DNA of 64,000 nt from Schistocephalus solidus. Its lineage: Eukaryota > Platyhelminthes > Cestoda > Diphyllobothriidea > Diphyllobothriidae. Position 1 is the first letter of the stretch. Each line of letters begins with the position of its first letter. Under the pieces are notes generated by a model. It worked only from the letters and a program-made list of their open reading frames with translations, searched no databases and was not told where the DNA came from. A program made the position numbers and the translations under genes. This document shows, one piece after another, positions 39,330 through 51,592 of the stretch. The stretch spans positions 1-64,000 of the forward strand of contig WEDG01004291.1 in the NCBI GenBank assembly GCA_017591395.1, in the 5' to 3' direction.

Positions 39330-40620
39330 GCAGTTCTTTGCTTTAAACATATATTTCAAATAGAACATCTTTTATTCCGCAAAGCATCAATAGTGACAAT
39401 TTTACTTTTGGAGACCTTGATCAAAGATAAGATGATGTGTCATTTAACTGAGAATAACCTATTGAGTGCAGCCCAGCATGGGTTCCTCAGAACAAGGTCT
39501 TGTGACACATGTCAGCTCTCTTTCTTTGAACATGTTCTACAATCTAGGGAAAATGGCTTTGCACTTTACATAGTCTATTTGATTTCACCAAGGCCTTCGA
39601 TCGTGTTGACCATGCCATTCTTCTCCTGAAACTCTCCTCTTTCAGTATATGTGGTAAACTTCTGAGCTTGATATCTTCTTACCTGAGCTCTCTTACACAA
39701 CATGTTAAGATCTCCAATGCTATCTCAGACTCGGCACGTGTGAGGAGTGGAGTTATTCAGGGTAGTGTGCTAGGCCCACTTTTATTTTGTCTTTTTGTCA
39801 ATGATGTGCCAGGTTTATTTCGAAATGGTAGGCCCTTTATGTATGCCGACGATTTAAAATTTGCCTATCGTTACAAGCCGGCAGATCGCGACACAGTGCT
39901 TGATCTATTGAAAAATGATCTCGAGGCCTTTGCCCAGTGGTGTGGCACATGGCGCCTTTCCCTTTCTTGGCACAAATGTTCCATTATGGTTGTCAGTGAC
40001 AACCACCAGCCTCATCTAAGCAAAGGTGGCCACGATATAAATGTACCTGGCGTTGTTAAGGACCTGGGCATATCATATTCCAACGGTCTCAATCTTTCAG
40101 AGCATTGCGCCCTGATTGTCTCCAAAGCACGCAGAACTGCCGGGTTTATCCTCTGAAATTTTAAAACTATTGATATTAGACTCCGCCTTTATAAACTGTA
40201 CGTTAGACCTGGCCTTGAATACTGCTCGTTTCTATTTAGCCTTCTGCGCGCTAACGAAGGAAGAAAATAGAATCGGTCCAGTACTTCTTCACGAAAAGAA
40301 TTTTATCAATGGAGCACCGTAATCTGTCGTATCAAGAACGCTGTGGGCTTGTAAACATTGATCCCTTATGGTTTCGCCGAGTGCAGAAGGGACTCTTTTT
40401 GCTGTTTAAGCTTTTGAATAGTCGTACATTTAATCCCCTTACCACTGTGAGGCAGCTTGACCATCCTCGGCGCAGCAGTCATCGCAATGTCTTTTTATTT
40501 CTTCCATTAGCTCACACAGTTAAGTATTGACGGTTCTTTTCGGTAAACGCCATGGCCATGGGGAATAAACTTCCCCATAATATACAAATCCAACGGAGTT
40601 TTTCTTTGTTTAAGATAACT
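39330..40620 (+). mobile_element. LINE fragment, RT (YADD family)
   Basis: RT pieces ENNLLSAAQHGFLRTRSCDT, motif A FTKAFDRVDHA in a shifted frame, then an open run 39668-40156 with GVIQGSVLGPLLFCLFVNDV, FMYADDLKFAYRY (motif C intact) and WHKCSIMVVSD. The thumb is in broken frames to about 40620. Confidence 0.78.
39668..40156 (+). pseudogene. RT palm of YADD-family LINE
   Basis: 162 codons with RT motifs B and C intact (QGSVLGPLLF, YADD). Flanking frameshifts make the full enzyme impossible. Confidence 0.75.
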
Positions 40621-41600
40621 ATTACTAGTTTGTTGCATTCAGAACAGTTTCCAAGAATTCTGGGCACCGACACGGTAGAATCTGTTTTCCTGTCCGATGG
40701 AGTGCGCGGCATCTGAACCAGATCCCAGGTGTTACCTTGAGGGATACGGCACCGTCTCTGCAGCCTGCACCCGCTGACTTCTTCGGTAGACATTAAGCAA
40801 CCGTACACGGATGCTTTATTGCCTGGGGCAGAATCCCGGTTCCTAGCATAGACAGAGAGACTGCATACAGACTGCAATTGTGTTAGCCCTTCCCTGATCT
40901 GAATTGCTATCATCCTTACAGGTGGCAGTTTTTTCTCCTGAATAACATAAATATAGGAAAAACATTTATAATGATATATAATCAGGAGTTTTTTTCACTG
41001 CCAGCCTCTACCCACTGAATATTTCATCTGATAATGCCTGTAAACCGGCATTTAATACAACTATTATTATAATGATCGATTTGAAAAATACTTATATTTT
41101 AAAATCAATATGAAACCCCAGTCAGCACTTAGACACAAATATCCTCTTAGCGTAAAACTTCCGCTAGAGAAACCTACCGTAAACATGCAGAAATTAGACC
41201 TTTACACCCTGGAAAATGTTAATACATTAACGTTTAAATATGGTTCTCTCTTCATGATCCCTGGTACCATTTTTGACTGAAAGTTGTCTTCACTCACTTC
41301 TCAACAATGCGAGAAACTTGAGCCGTTTCTAAACATGGTTAGTACTTAGTCATATGACCAACATAAGAGAAGTTTCAAATTTCTTTTAAAAAACGTCCCT
41401 AAGAATAAAATCCCCTGGACGTCGTATTTCATTTCCTTTACTAGTGCGGCTTTAAGTTTAAATTCGCTGAAGCTCAAAGGTTGTCTTTCCGGAGCAAAAA
41501 TCTGCCAATGCTGGTCCATCTTTTTTCGGTGATTGAAGTAGGTCTTATTTACTCTAAGCACAAGTACTCAGCTCAATATTTAAAAAAACAAGTTTTTTAT
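40620..41600. other. No gene assigned
   Basis: A minus-strand open frame at 40512-40913 has a Cys-containing stretch (RNRDSAPGNKASVYGCLMS) bounded by a possible acceptor and donor (TTGCAG and CAAG/GTAACA), so a host exon is conceivable but unproven. The rest, to 41600, is AT-rich with nothing recognised. Confidence 0.3.
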
Positions 41601-41608
41601 CTGCAGGG

Positions 41609-42060
41609 ATAAAACCCCAATGAAACGTAGGGTTTCAACCTCAATCGCAAACGAAAAGCCTGGGTCTACAACTACAATACCAAAGTTTTGCCCTCTAGCT
41701 AATGCAAGCCCATGGCCCTCCGGATCAACAGGAATTTCGATTCCAGCTGAATCTTCACCCATTAACCTTGTTCCTGGTTCGAGTGAAATCGTGTCAACGC
41801 CAATTCGTTCCCCTCCCAAGCAAACCCCGCCTGCTATAGCTGTCAAATCTAGTAAACCTGCGAAAACACCCAGTAAAACTAAGTCATTGGCTAAGCCAGA
41901 GGTAAAAATTGATAATGTCATTACCGATGGGAAACATGCTAACACCTTAGCATCTACAAGCTATGCAATCGCTTACGTTAGCATCTTTCCCAACCCAAAA
42001 AGTGTCAGAAATCCCCAAATAATAAAGCCTTCTAATTATGTTACCAGTTTTTTGAAATAA
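41609..42060 (+). CDS. Candidate Ser/Pro/Lys-rich exon, unknown protein
   Basis: A pyrimidine-rich acceptor (TTTTTTATCTGCAG) precedes an open frame that runs to TAA at 42058-42060. The protein is low-complexity: STSIANEKPGSTTTIP, SPPKQTPPAIAVKSSKPAKT, SKTKSLAKPE. A possible donor GTAAAA follows AAGCCAGAG near 41909, so the exon could end there. Composition and base use differ from the LINE fragments on both sides. No family recognised; a chance open frame is possible. Confidence 0.35.
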
Positions 42061-42305
42061 ATTATTTCTTTTTCAAGTGCACGTTTTCCACCAATTTATG
42101 CTAACTTCCCTCAAAATCTCATTCAGTTCAGTTCAGTTCAGTGTATTTGAGGAAAATATGCTTACGCCTTTGAAATCCCTATTTGTTACATAAAAGTAGC
42201 AAGAATAAGAAGCAAATTAAAGAAGTAACAGTCAAGTGAATGCAGACAGGTTTACGTGGTAAACTGATATTGTTAAGGTTAAGTAGTCACATAGTCTTCG
42301 TGGTA

Positions 42306-43134
42306 CTATAACATATGTATGTCAAGCCGATGTTTGAAAGTATACACAGACTGGGACATAACAATCGACTCAGGTAATTTATTCCACGGTTCCACGACAC
42401 GGTTGGTGAAAAAATACTTCCTTACATCCAATCTTACTTGGGGCACACATAGTTTGAATGGATGACCTCGGAGATTTTTCGTAGTGGCAAGTTGGAAAAA
42501 GTCATCACATAGGAGGGCGCAATCCATGCCACGCACGATACGGAAGGTTTGTATCAAGTCTCGCGCAACTGCCTATAACTCAGAGGGATAGAGCTTTAGG
42601 TTATTTAGACGAATCTCATATGGCAGTTCAGCTTGACCTCTTACTAATTTTTGTGGCTCGCCGCTGCACCCTTTCGAGCATGTTGTAGTCCTGTTGGGTC
42701 CACGGTCGCCAGGCATGGATCGCATATTCAAGATGTGGCCTTAAAAACGTACCAAAGATTTTAGAAAAGCAGTCTTCATCGAAAACTTTAAATGCCCGCT
42801 TGATAGCGTACAGTATTGAATTGACGGATTTAGCTGCCTTGGAACATTGCATAGAAGGCTTCAGGTTGTCTTTCATCCAAACTCCAAGATCCTACTGTGT
42901 GTGTGCTTCTCGGAGTGGCAAACCGTTCAAATAGTAGGGTCGCATATCAGTGACCTGATTTCGATTTCCCAGACGTAGCAGGGTGCATTTGTTTGAGTTG
43001 AAGGACAAGAGCCATTTGCGGGACCACTCGTCCAATCGACGAAGATTTTCTTGAAAATTGTCTGCATCAGCAGCATTGTGGATAACTTTCCAGATTTTTA
43101 TATCGTCCGCAAACATAGCAAAGTTACAGTCCAA
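42306..43134 (-). pseudogene. RT motif C, thumb and C-terminal region of CR1-type LINE
   Basis: MFADDIKIWKVIHNAADADN, FNSNKCTLLRLG, a stop after REAHTQ, then DLGVWMKDNLKP, FLRPHLEYAIHAWRPWTQQD, QRRATK, and after another break LRGHPFKLCV and RVVEPWNKLPESIVM to TAG. Motif C Asp pair intact. Confidence 0.8.
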
Positions 43135-43137
43135 TTC

Positions 43138-43890
43138 CTATACACACTCATTAATGAACAAGAGAAAAAGGATCGGTCCGAGCACTGAACCTTTTGAGAC
43201 TCCACTTTTGATGACTGTGCGCTTTGATCGCGATCCGCCTACACAGACCACTTGGGAACGACCGACGAGAAAATTCTTGATCCACGTAAGAAGTTTGCCG
43301 CCAATACCGAACATTCTCAACTTGTGAAGGAGACGCTGATGTGGAACACTATCGAAGGCCTTCTGGAAATCAATGTAGGCCACATGCACAGTGTCTTTTG
43401 CATCGAGTGCTTTTGTCCAGCTTTGCATCGTATAAAGTAAGTTCGTAACACACGATCTTCCCCTACGAAAGCCGTATTGTGCAGACGATAAGAGGTTACG
43501 GGTTTCTAAATAAATCATCAATTCCTTTTTGACAACCTTCTCCATAACCTTCCAACAGATTGAGGTCAGACTGACAGGCCAGTAAGTTGTAGCAAATACA
43601 CGACTACCACTTTTGTGAAGCGGTGCAATGTGGGCTGTTTTCCAGTCGGTAGGAAGAATTCCCGTATGGAACGATTTCTGGCACAGCAACGATAGCGGTT
43701 TCGCCAGCTCTCGAGCAAGTTCGAGGAGTATCTTTGCTGGAATCTCGTCGGGGCCAGGGAATTTGCATGCCTTCAGACTTTTTAGTTCTTCAAAGACCGC
43801 CGCTTCTTGAAAGAGCATATCCTGAATAAGTGGCACTCCTGTAGTCTCGTAACTTGATGGAATAAAAACAGCTTCTCTAGTGAAAACCAA
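43138..43890 (-). pseudogene. RT fingers and palm of CR1-type LINE
   Basis: 250 codons: FPGPDEIPAKILLELA, WKTAHIAPLHKSGS, YWPVSLTSICWKVMEK, motif A VAYIDFQKAFDSVPH, GVSKGSVLGPILFLLFINEC (Gln of PQG changed to Lys). A stop at its end separates it from the FADD motif in the next frame segment. Confidence 0.82.
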
Positions 43891-44270
43891 CTGAAAAAGA
43901 ACTGGGAAAAGTGTTCAGCTTTGTTTTTATTTTCTGATATCTCAAAACCGTCATCGTTTCTCATAACAGGAATCGGGTTCCTTTTACGTGTGGTTTTTCT
44001 TACAAAGCTGTAGAGTAATTTGGGATTGTTAACTGCTCTCTGGAGCAACTTCCTCTCGTTATCCCGTCGGCTTTGAAAGATCAAGCTTTTAACCTTGTTC
44101 CTTTGAGTTTTGTATGCTTGTAAGGCTAAATTTTCATTGGATCGGCAAAATTTCTTCCAAAGCCTTCCTTTCCTGTTAATCTCTCTTGTTAGATCCCTTG
44201 TTAACCACTGTGGTCTGTTAGATATCCTAAATTGTGATGGCGGACAATGGCATTTTATTAGATTCAACAA
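43782..44270 (-). pseudogene. EN-RT linker of CR1-type LINE
   Basis: WLTRDLTREINRKGRLWKKF, NPKLLYSFVRKTTRKRNPIP and KNKAEHFSQFF, the usual pre-RT region. A frameshift after SQFF leads into the RT frame (VFTREAVF). Confidence 0.75.
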
Positions 44271-44295
44271 ATACTCCTCAAATAAATTCCAGTCC

Positions 44296-44982
44296 TCAGT
44301 GACATTCCCGGAGAAGAAGATCCCAGTCTATTCGTGATGCCTCAGCTCTCATCTTGCAAAAGTCTCCTCGCCATAGATTGGGCCTGGTTCCATTTATTGC
44401 AAATGGCACAGAATATAAACCATACTCCCATGAAAGTACTGCATGATCACTTCGACCAAGTGGAGGTAGGCAGTGTACCTCGTCTATACTGTCAGGATCT
44501 TTAGTGAAGACGAGATCTAAACAACTAGCCTGTTGTCCTCCACGCGTTCTCGTTGGAACAAATATATGTTGGGTGAAGAGAGCTTCAAGTGTTGTCTTTA
44601 GCAGACGATGATCGAAGGAAAACTTTGAGCTCTGTGCCTGCAGATCGTTCCATCGAATGCTGGGTGCATTTAAGTCACCCATGAGAACAACATCAGGTCG
44701 ACTGTTAATCTCCTTTATGTTCTCCAACAAACAAGTATCATCGTCAGTGTCTGTCCCCGGTGTTCGGTAGAGAATCATGACTTCAAGGGACTGCGATCCC
44801 CACGTCTTTATTTTCAGCCAAATAGCCTCAATACCATTGCTAATCTTCTCCGTCATTTCACACACTGTGAAATTGCTTTTAACAAACATCGCAACTCCTC
44901 CACCCTGGCGTTGGGTGCGGTCTCTCCTGAACAGCTGGTACCCGGATAAGGCTACTTCCCAATCATTGATGTTCTGTGCCAC
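44296..44982 (-). pseudogene. Endonuclease domain of CR1-type LINE
   Basis: APE-type endonuclease open for 228 codons: GGGVAMFVKSNF, EVMILYRTPGTD, VVLMGDLNAPSIRW (metal-binding Asp-x-Asn), QASCLDLVFTKDPDS and LGRSDHAVLSWEY (Ser-Asp-His). The N-terminal Asn and Glu motifs are lost by 5' truncation. Ends at a stop in DWDLLLRECH. Confidence 0.8.
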
Positions 44983-45184
44983 CCCCTATTATTTCCACGC
45001 CACAATATAGCCTTCGCTTCCATGGTTTTCATTATAATATGCCGTTGTACAATAATCTCAGTTCTTTAACAGTAACATTTCAACAAATTTTAAACCAGAG
45101 CCATTTTGTTTCCAATCTTTTGTTTCTTCCCTCCAGTTTTCATGTTCACCACCTAATCTCCCTTTTTTATAAATACTGATGAGT

Positions 45185-48060
45185 GTACCCTGCAGCTCAT
45201 GAAAACGCTCAGCTTAGTTTTAATCAATGCGAGATCAGTTGTTAATAAGATGGCTGAGCTTAGAACAGTAGCCTTTGAGCTTGATCCAGATCTGCTGTGC
45301 ATCACTGAATCCTGGGCTCACTCTGTAATTTCTGACTAGACGCCTAATTTAGATAATTTTATTTTCTACGGACAAGACCCCGCTGAAAAACATGGCGGTG
45401 GTTGACTTCTTTATGTTAAATCATCATTCGTAAATTTCCCTTTTCAGCTGAGTATTTTGTCATTTTTTGGAAATATATGCTTTGCTTCACTCATCCTCAT
45501 GCAAAATAAAAAGCGGTAATATACTGTGTCTATAATCCTCCGTGTTATTCTGGCAATGAAAGCGAGCTCCGTGAACTATTTTAAAAAATTGCAGAGACTC
45601 AATTGGATGTGAAAATAATCGTAAGCGATTTTAATCTGCCTGAGATTGACTGGCAGGCAAATTTCTCACAGCCAAAACCTCAGAAATCGGTCGATACTAT
45701 TAACTTTTCAAACAAGTCCCAACTGGTCAGTTTTGTGAATATAAATGACAACATTTTAGATTTAATTTTTCCAAATGATGTCCACCCTCTCTTTATGAAT
45801 TTGTATCATGATCTACTTAAAAGTGATCACGCACTTATTTAATGTTGTTTTTCATTCTCTCTTCTTACAAAGCCTGAGGTTAAATGCAATACCCTCGACT
45901 TTGCTACACAAACCATAAATTAATAAATAATTTCGTAAACACTCTAGATTGGAATAGCATATTTTTAATCAACGATCCAAACTTTTTCCATGAGCTATTG
46001 CAGAGACTTACAGAAAAAAATCCAGCCTTTTATCCCGTTTAAGATTTTTTATTTAAATAAAGCTTCTTCTACTGTTCCACATTTTCTCCAAAACACACTT
46101 TAAAAATTATGAAAGCAACTTAAATATCAATCTTAAAGTTCATTTGTCAGTTCACTTAAGGATTGCAAAAATATTTAAATAAGCATCGAAAATAAGGCTC
46201 GCGCGAGATAAGCATAGGGAGTCTCGGACACTAAGAAGTGCAAATTCCTCCAAATATGTTGCTCAAATCTTCTATGTTTGGTCATCGGCTAAGCATCTGA
46301 ATGTAACTCTGCCTTTACTCAACGGTAACAAAACTTTCATTATAGAGGATTTAGACAAAGCAGAATTGTTGAATTCATTTTTGGCAACCACTTTACAACT
46401 GAAACTAGCCTCACTCCCTCAATTCCTCTGCTTTCAAATTCAAATTGACTTCTTTCAACCAGTAATTTCTCGCTTCCATGTATTTCAAAAGAAAAAGCTC
46501 ACCTAAAGAATTCATATTTGGTTGGAACTGATAACATTCCAAACTCCTTTATTAAATGATTAAGAGATTTTCCACATTTACTAATCAAATTATTCTCAGT
46601 ATTTCTCAAAAATGGTTTCTTTCCCCATTACTGGAAAACTTCTATCAAAATACCAGTTTTTAAATCTGGTTTCTTATCTGACATTCACAACTATCGCGGT
46701 GTTCATAAAACTCCCTCTCTTGCTTATCTCTTCGAAAAACTAATTGGAAAACAAATCATGGATTTTTGCAAAATTAATCAAATTATCAACTTTTACACAC
46801 GTCTTTTTTACCGGACCGCTCTTGTGAAACATGCCACATGTCTTTTCTTAATCGAATAACCTCTCTTCGTAATGATCATTTATCTGTAATAGTTATCTAT
46901 TTTGATCTACGTAAGGCATTCGATAAAGTGCCTCATAGACAACTTCTAGCTAAACTAGAAGCTATAGGATTTCGTAGTTCCCTTACTGACTTTATTATTT
47001 GATCGAAAACAAAACGTTTTACTGGGGTTTTCATACTGTATTGCTACTCCCATTGTGAGTGGTGTCCTTCAAGGTACCGTATTAGGTCTTTTGTTGTTCT
47101 TACTGTATATAAAGGATATTTCATCGATAGCTAAACATTCTTAATCGTATATTTTTGCGAATGACTTCAAATGCGTGTATTCCTTCTCTAACACTACGCC
47201 CGAACGATGCCTAGAACAAATTTAGTCGGATGTAGACGCTCTTTTCGACGTGGAGCTCCACATGACTAATGGAGTTCTCACCTTCTTAGTGTCGGTACAT
47301 GAGTTTTGGTCCTGTAAGGCTGCCGCAACCTGTTATTTTTAAAGGTTGCCTTATGACTGAATGTTCCTCCATCAAGGAATTGGGCTTAAGCTTCACCCAT
47401 AAATTAGATCTTTTGCCTCATGCCGATAGAATTACGGCCATAACTGCTCAGAATTTCGTCTTTAGTTCTTATAATTTCTACCTTCCTGAAATTAAATTAA
47501 GACTTTATCGTATGTTTGTTCTTTCAATTCTTGTATTTTGCTATCCTTTCTTCAGTTTAATGAACGAAACTAGCCGTTCAAAAATGGAAAATTTCCAAAG
47601 AAATTTCACAAAAAACTCCTATTTCCGACTCTTTCAACTACTTCCTACTCAACAAGATGCCAGCTAACGAAGCTAAAATTCTTTGGATCAGGAGCCTGCA
47701 AGCAGGCTTTTGTCTCGTTTTCCGACTAAATAGTAGCTCAAATAACCCCAAACTTTCTGTTATTACCTTCGTTAGTCTTCCTAATTACCTAAGATATTCT
47801 GCACTAATTATACCTCCTCCTGCATCCTGCACGTTTAAACGCTCTCTCTTCTTTGCTTCTAGGTATAGCTTTCTTTGGAATAACTTGCAATTGAATTTAA
47901 GTCATTTACTAGTTTATCTGCATTCAAGCGAAGACTTCACATTTATCTTTACACTGATTCTATTTACCATTTATTTTCCTCACCTTTTCCCAGTAGCTTT
48001 CCCCATGATTTGGAGAAAGGACCATCGGGAATTTAAGTGACCCTCTGGAAACTATATGTT
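45185..48060 (+). mobile_element. LINE, nearly full-length ORF2 but decayed
   Basis: Endonuclease start LVLINARSVVNKMAELR (45205 on) and DPDLLCITESWAHSV, then VSDFNLPEIDW and DNILDLIFPNDV. RT: IKIPVFKSG near 46640, HNYRGVHKT, motif A FDLRKAFDKVPH, GVLQGTVLGLLLFLLYI, IFANDFK at motif C (first Asp lost), thumb at 47299-47667 and C-terminal region to 48040. Many stops. Confidence 0.78.
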
Positions 48061-48589
48061 CGCTTACTCGAGTCCCCATGAACCATGATGTCTCCTTATA
48101 TCACCACTGGTACACAGTCTAAAATGCTACCATTTCGATGGATACTAACCATCATCAGAATTCAATTCTGGATCCTAAGATGCCGGGGCCTCAATTTCGT
48201 TGACGTATTTTTTCGTGAGATTTCGTTTCATACACCTAAGTTATGAGAACGAAACATGCCGATATTTCATTTTCTCATTCTAAAATGCTGCTGCAGTATT
48301 ACCCTACTCTACCATCTGACCTTATTTTCCCAAGCAGTTTTTTCTCCTTCCTTCTGTTCGAAAATGAAGGTCTATTGAACTCTGTCTGCATTTTTAAGGT
48401 AGGAGTTTTTTCATTGCCTTTTTTTTGGTTCACTATTAATTTCAAAACATCGCTAACTGTTAAACTAGCAGGACAAGTTCTGTCTACCTTATTAAGTATT
48501 TGTACATTAAGTCTGCACACATTGTCGTAAATTTTATTTCGTTACTTATATTTGTTTCGACCGTGCCTCGCCGATGCTACCCAAATATA

Positions 48590-49420
48590 AATTCACAAAT
48601 TCTAAAATGGACATCAAGATATGGCAACCAATCCGGTGCAGTACTGATGAACAGACTTTACAAGAAGGACTCAACCGCCTACCTGAATGGTCGATAAATT
48701 GCAGCTGAAGTTCAACTTTGAGAAATTTGTCGCACTGCGGCTCAAAACGAAGAAGGCAATCGCGATGGGCGACTTTCATCAATAATTCCTTGACGGAAGG
48801 TGCCTGTTAAATGTATCCGAACAAAAGAACCAAGGAATCACTCTTTTTTTGTTCCATAAAGCCCTCCCCTCAATGTGCCAGGGTGGCAAAAAGATGTTCA
48901 ATGTCCTGTTTGCCATTAAACGAACTTTCATAGATATCGATAAGTAAATATTCGGAAATATATACGGGATGTTTATTCATTAACACCTGGAATATGGAGT
49001 TCAGGCTTGGCGACCGGGCCTGAAAAAAGATTACAAACTGCCGGAAAGTGATCAAAGATGGGCAACAAAAGTCATGAAGTGTCGAAAGACATTATCATAC
49101 AAATGCAAACTTGACGCTCTTTACATTTTTCCTCTTGAGTATAGGCAGATTCGAGGCGATCTCATACAGAGATACCGGCTTGTAAGGATTGAGGAATGTG
49201 CTCTACACTTTAAGACTTTTTTCAGTGCCAACAACATAGTTCCTGCGTGGGAATTCTCTCAAACTTCAGGAAACTTTATTCCACCTGGATATTCGTTGCC
49301 ATTTCTTTCGACAGTGAATTAGCTGTGCCTAGAACGGATACCCAGAGCACGTCATATGGGTGGATACAAAAGACACATTCCAACATAAACTGTATATATA
49401 TTCACTTGACAAATACCTTT
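48590..49420 (+). mobile_element. CR1/Jockey-type LINE fragment, thumb to C-terminus
   Basis: LNRLPEWS, SGLATGPEK and LKVF-like remnants, then FPLEYRQIRGDLIQRYRLVR (49120 on). Very decayed; no catalytic motif. Confidence 0.6.
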
Positions 49421-49569
49421 ATTTCTTACAGGTAGGCAATGCTACACCGTACGAAACCTTTGCACTGGCGATCGCTTAAGACGATTTCCCTCGATCTGAT
49501 TGAATGCTTTTATCCAGTGAAGTTGTAAAATAAGACAAGTTGCCCTACCTCGTTAACAAGAGAACTTAA

Positions 49570-50680
49570 CAGGCAGTTAAGGAAGAATAATAAAAAAATG
49601 GAAGGTATTTAGGGAAACTGGGTCAGCAGAACATCTCGGAGTTCACTAGAGAACCTGAACTTCATTTGACCACATCAGCAGTGCTGTTATAGAGGCCGGC
49701 CCAGTGCTTGAATATATACTCTTCCCGGAACCTCTTGTGGAACGAGAACTGCAATATCTGAAAAACCGAAGTCATCTGGTCCGGACGATTTACCGGCAAA
49801 GTTCTTGATAGAACTGGCCGGCGAACTCTCCAAACTACTAGCGCATACATTCAATTCATCATTTGAATCAGAGAAACTGTCATCCGAATGAAAGGCAGCA
49901 AATATATACCCCATATACAAGAGTGGGGCTCGATCTAATGTCAACAATTATCGGCCTGTCAGTTTACCCTCCATTTGCTGTGAAATAATGGAATCAATAA
50001 TTAAGAAGGCGACCATGAAATTCCTTGAGGAAAACCGATTACTATCAGAGCTCCAACATGGCTTCAGCCAGACTCGCTACTGTCATTCCAGTTTCTTGCT
50101 CTCCATAGACCAGTGGACTCGCGCATTAGACGAAGATAGTAAAGTTGACGTCATATTCACTGATTTCAAGAAGGAATTCGACAGTGTCCCACACGAACGT
50201 CTTATCTATAAATTATCTAAAATTGGCATAAGAAGAATAAATAAATAAAATAATTAATTAATAGGTTTATTTATTTGGCACTGCTGAATGCTGCTGACAT
50301 GGATCGCAGATTTCTTGCAGGAAGATTGTAAATTGTGTGCGTCAAATACCTCGAAGTATACGCCTACACCGGTTCTAATTGGTGTCCCTCAAGGCTCCGT
50401 CTTAGGGTTGTTACTCTTCTAAGTGTACATCAACGAATGTGTCGATGACATGGGTTGCAACGCCATCATGTTTGCAGACGATGTTTAATTGTGGACGGTC
50501 ATCAGATCTGATTCCGATATGCACCCATCTCAAGCGGATCTCAACCGTCTTAGCAGCTGGTCTTCTCGTTGGCTCTTAACTTTTAACGCTGGGAAGTTTG
50601 TGGTCCTAAGACTCCGTTCCAGAAGGACCAGTGAGGATGATGATTCCTACCAATACGTTCTCAATGGGCAGCTGTTTGGT
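49570..50680 (+). mobile_element. CR1/Jockey-type LINE fragment, RT
   Basis: SSGPDDLPAKFLIELAGELS, NNYRPVSLPSICCEIMES, QHGFSQTRYCHSSFLLS, motif A FTDFKKEFDSVPHERL (DFKKAFD with Ala changed to Glu), then after a 50-bp AT-rich insertion the PQGSVLG and FADD region in broken frames. Confidence 0.75.
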
Positions 50681-50681
50681 A

Positions 50682-50915
50682 AAGATGAAGAAAATAAAAG
50701 GTAAATAGAATGAATGTTAAGATAAATTCGCAGTCTTCGCTTCAATGCAGATAGATAAGTTAAAGACCTTATTTCAATTGGCAAGTTATTCCTAAGAAAA
50801 CTATACATATAAGCAAAGAATAGCGAGCATTTACATGTGGAGGATGCAGGAGGAGTCATAATTAGTAAAGAAGTTCTTAGGCTATAAGGAAGACTAACGG
50901 GGGTAATAACAGAAA
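50682..50915 (-). mobile_element. LINE 3' fragment (same family as 45185-48060)
   Basis: Minus strand: VSLPYSLRTSLLIM, PPASSTCKCSLFFAYMYSFL, NNLPIEIRS, matching the C-terminus near 47770-47990. Confidence 0.65.
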
Positions 50916-50917
50916 TC

Positions 50918-51592
50918 TTGAGGAGATTTGAGGCAAGGAAGAACTATGAATCAATAATTATTCAACAGGCTGAATATAAAACAAAAATTTTATTCCATTA
51001 TATCAATATTCGACTAAAAACCAAGGACCCCGTAGCAGTACTCATGGATGGGAATGGTGTTGAAATCGTTAAAAATTGCGACAAAGCCGAGTACTCAGGT
51101 CGGTTTTTTGCCTCGGTATTCACTAGAGAACCGGAACTTCCGCTTAACCACGTCAACGGTGCTGTTATAGACGCCGGTCCAGTGCTTGACAGTGTCCCAC
51201 ACAAACGTCTCATCTACAAATTATCTGAAATTGGCATAAGAGGAATGCTGCTGACATGGATCACAGACTTTCTTACAGGTAGATTGCAAACTGTGTACAT
51301 CGATACCTCGAAGTCAACACCTACTCCGGTTCTAAGTGGTGTCCCCCAAGGCTCCGTCTTAGGACCATTTCTCTTCTTAGTCTTTACCAACGACTGTGTT
51401 GAAGACCTTGGTTACAGCGCCGTCATGTTTGCAGACGATGTTAAATTGTGGAGGGTCATCAGATCTGATTTCGATAGGCACGCACTTCAAGAGGATCTCA
51501 ACCGTCTTAGCAGCTGGTCTGATCATTGGTTCTTAAATTTTAACGTTGGGAAGTGTGTGGTCCTAAGACTGCATACCACAAAGACCAGTTAG
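50918..51592 (+). pseudogene. RT with fingers deleted in frame
   Basis: 224 codons: FFASVFTREPELP runs via AVIDAGPVL directly into DSVPHKRLIYKL. This removes the fingers and motif A Asp region (about 150 residues compared with 49700-50190) while the frame stays open. Motif C MFADDVKLWRVI is intact. Confidence 0.75.

Larger units (their letters stand above)
42122..44985 (-). mobile_element. CR1/Jockey-type LINE, best preserved copy, 5'-truncated
   Basis: Minus strand from 44985: endonuclease without its first residues, linker, complete RT and C-terminal region, 3' UTR ending in an AACTG tandem tail (42122-42143). Only one clear frameshift (near 43890) and a few stops break the ORF2, fewer than in any other copy here. 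It therefore inserted relatively recently. Confidence 0.85.

Noticed and set aside
41580..41945. Minus-strand 121-codon open frame
   Set aside because: Mirror of the plus-strand Ser/Pro-rich frame; Gly/Leu-rich translation with no recognisable domain.
48121..48180. Minus-strand CTGATGA followed by GGTT...CC and GAAA, a third hammerhead candidate
   Set aside because: Two extra bases separate stem II from GAAA, and the sequences flanking the core do not pair as stem I.
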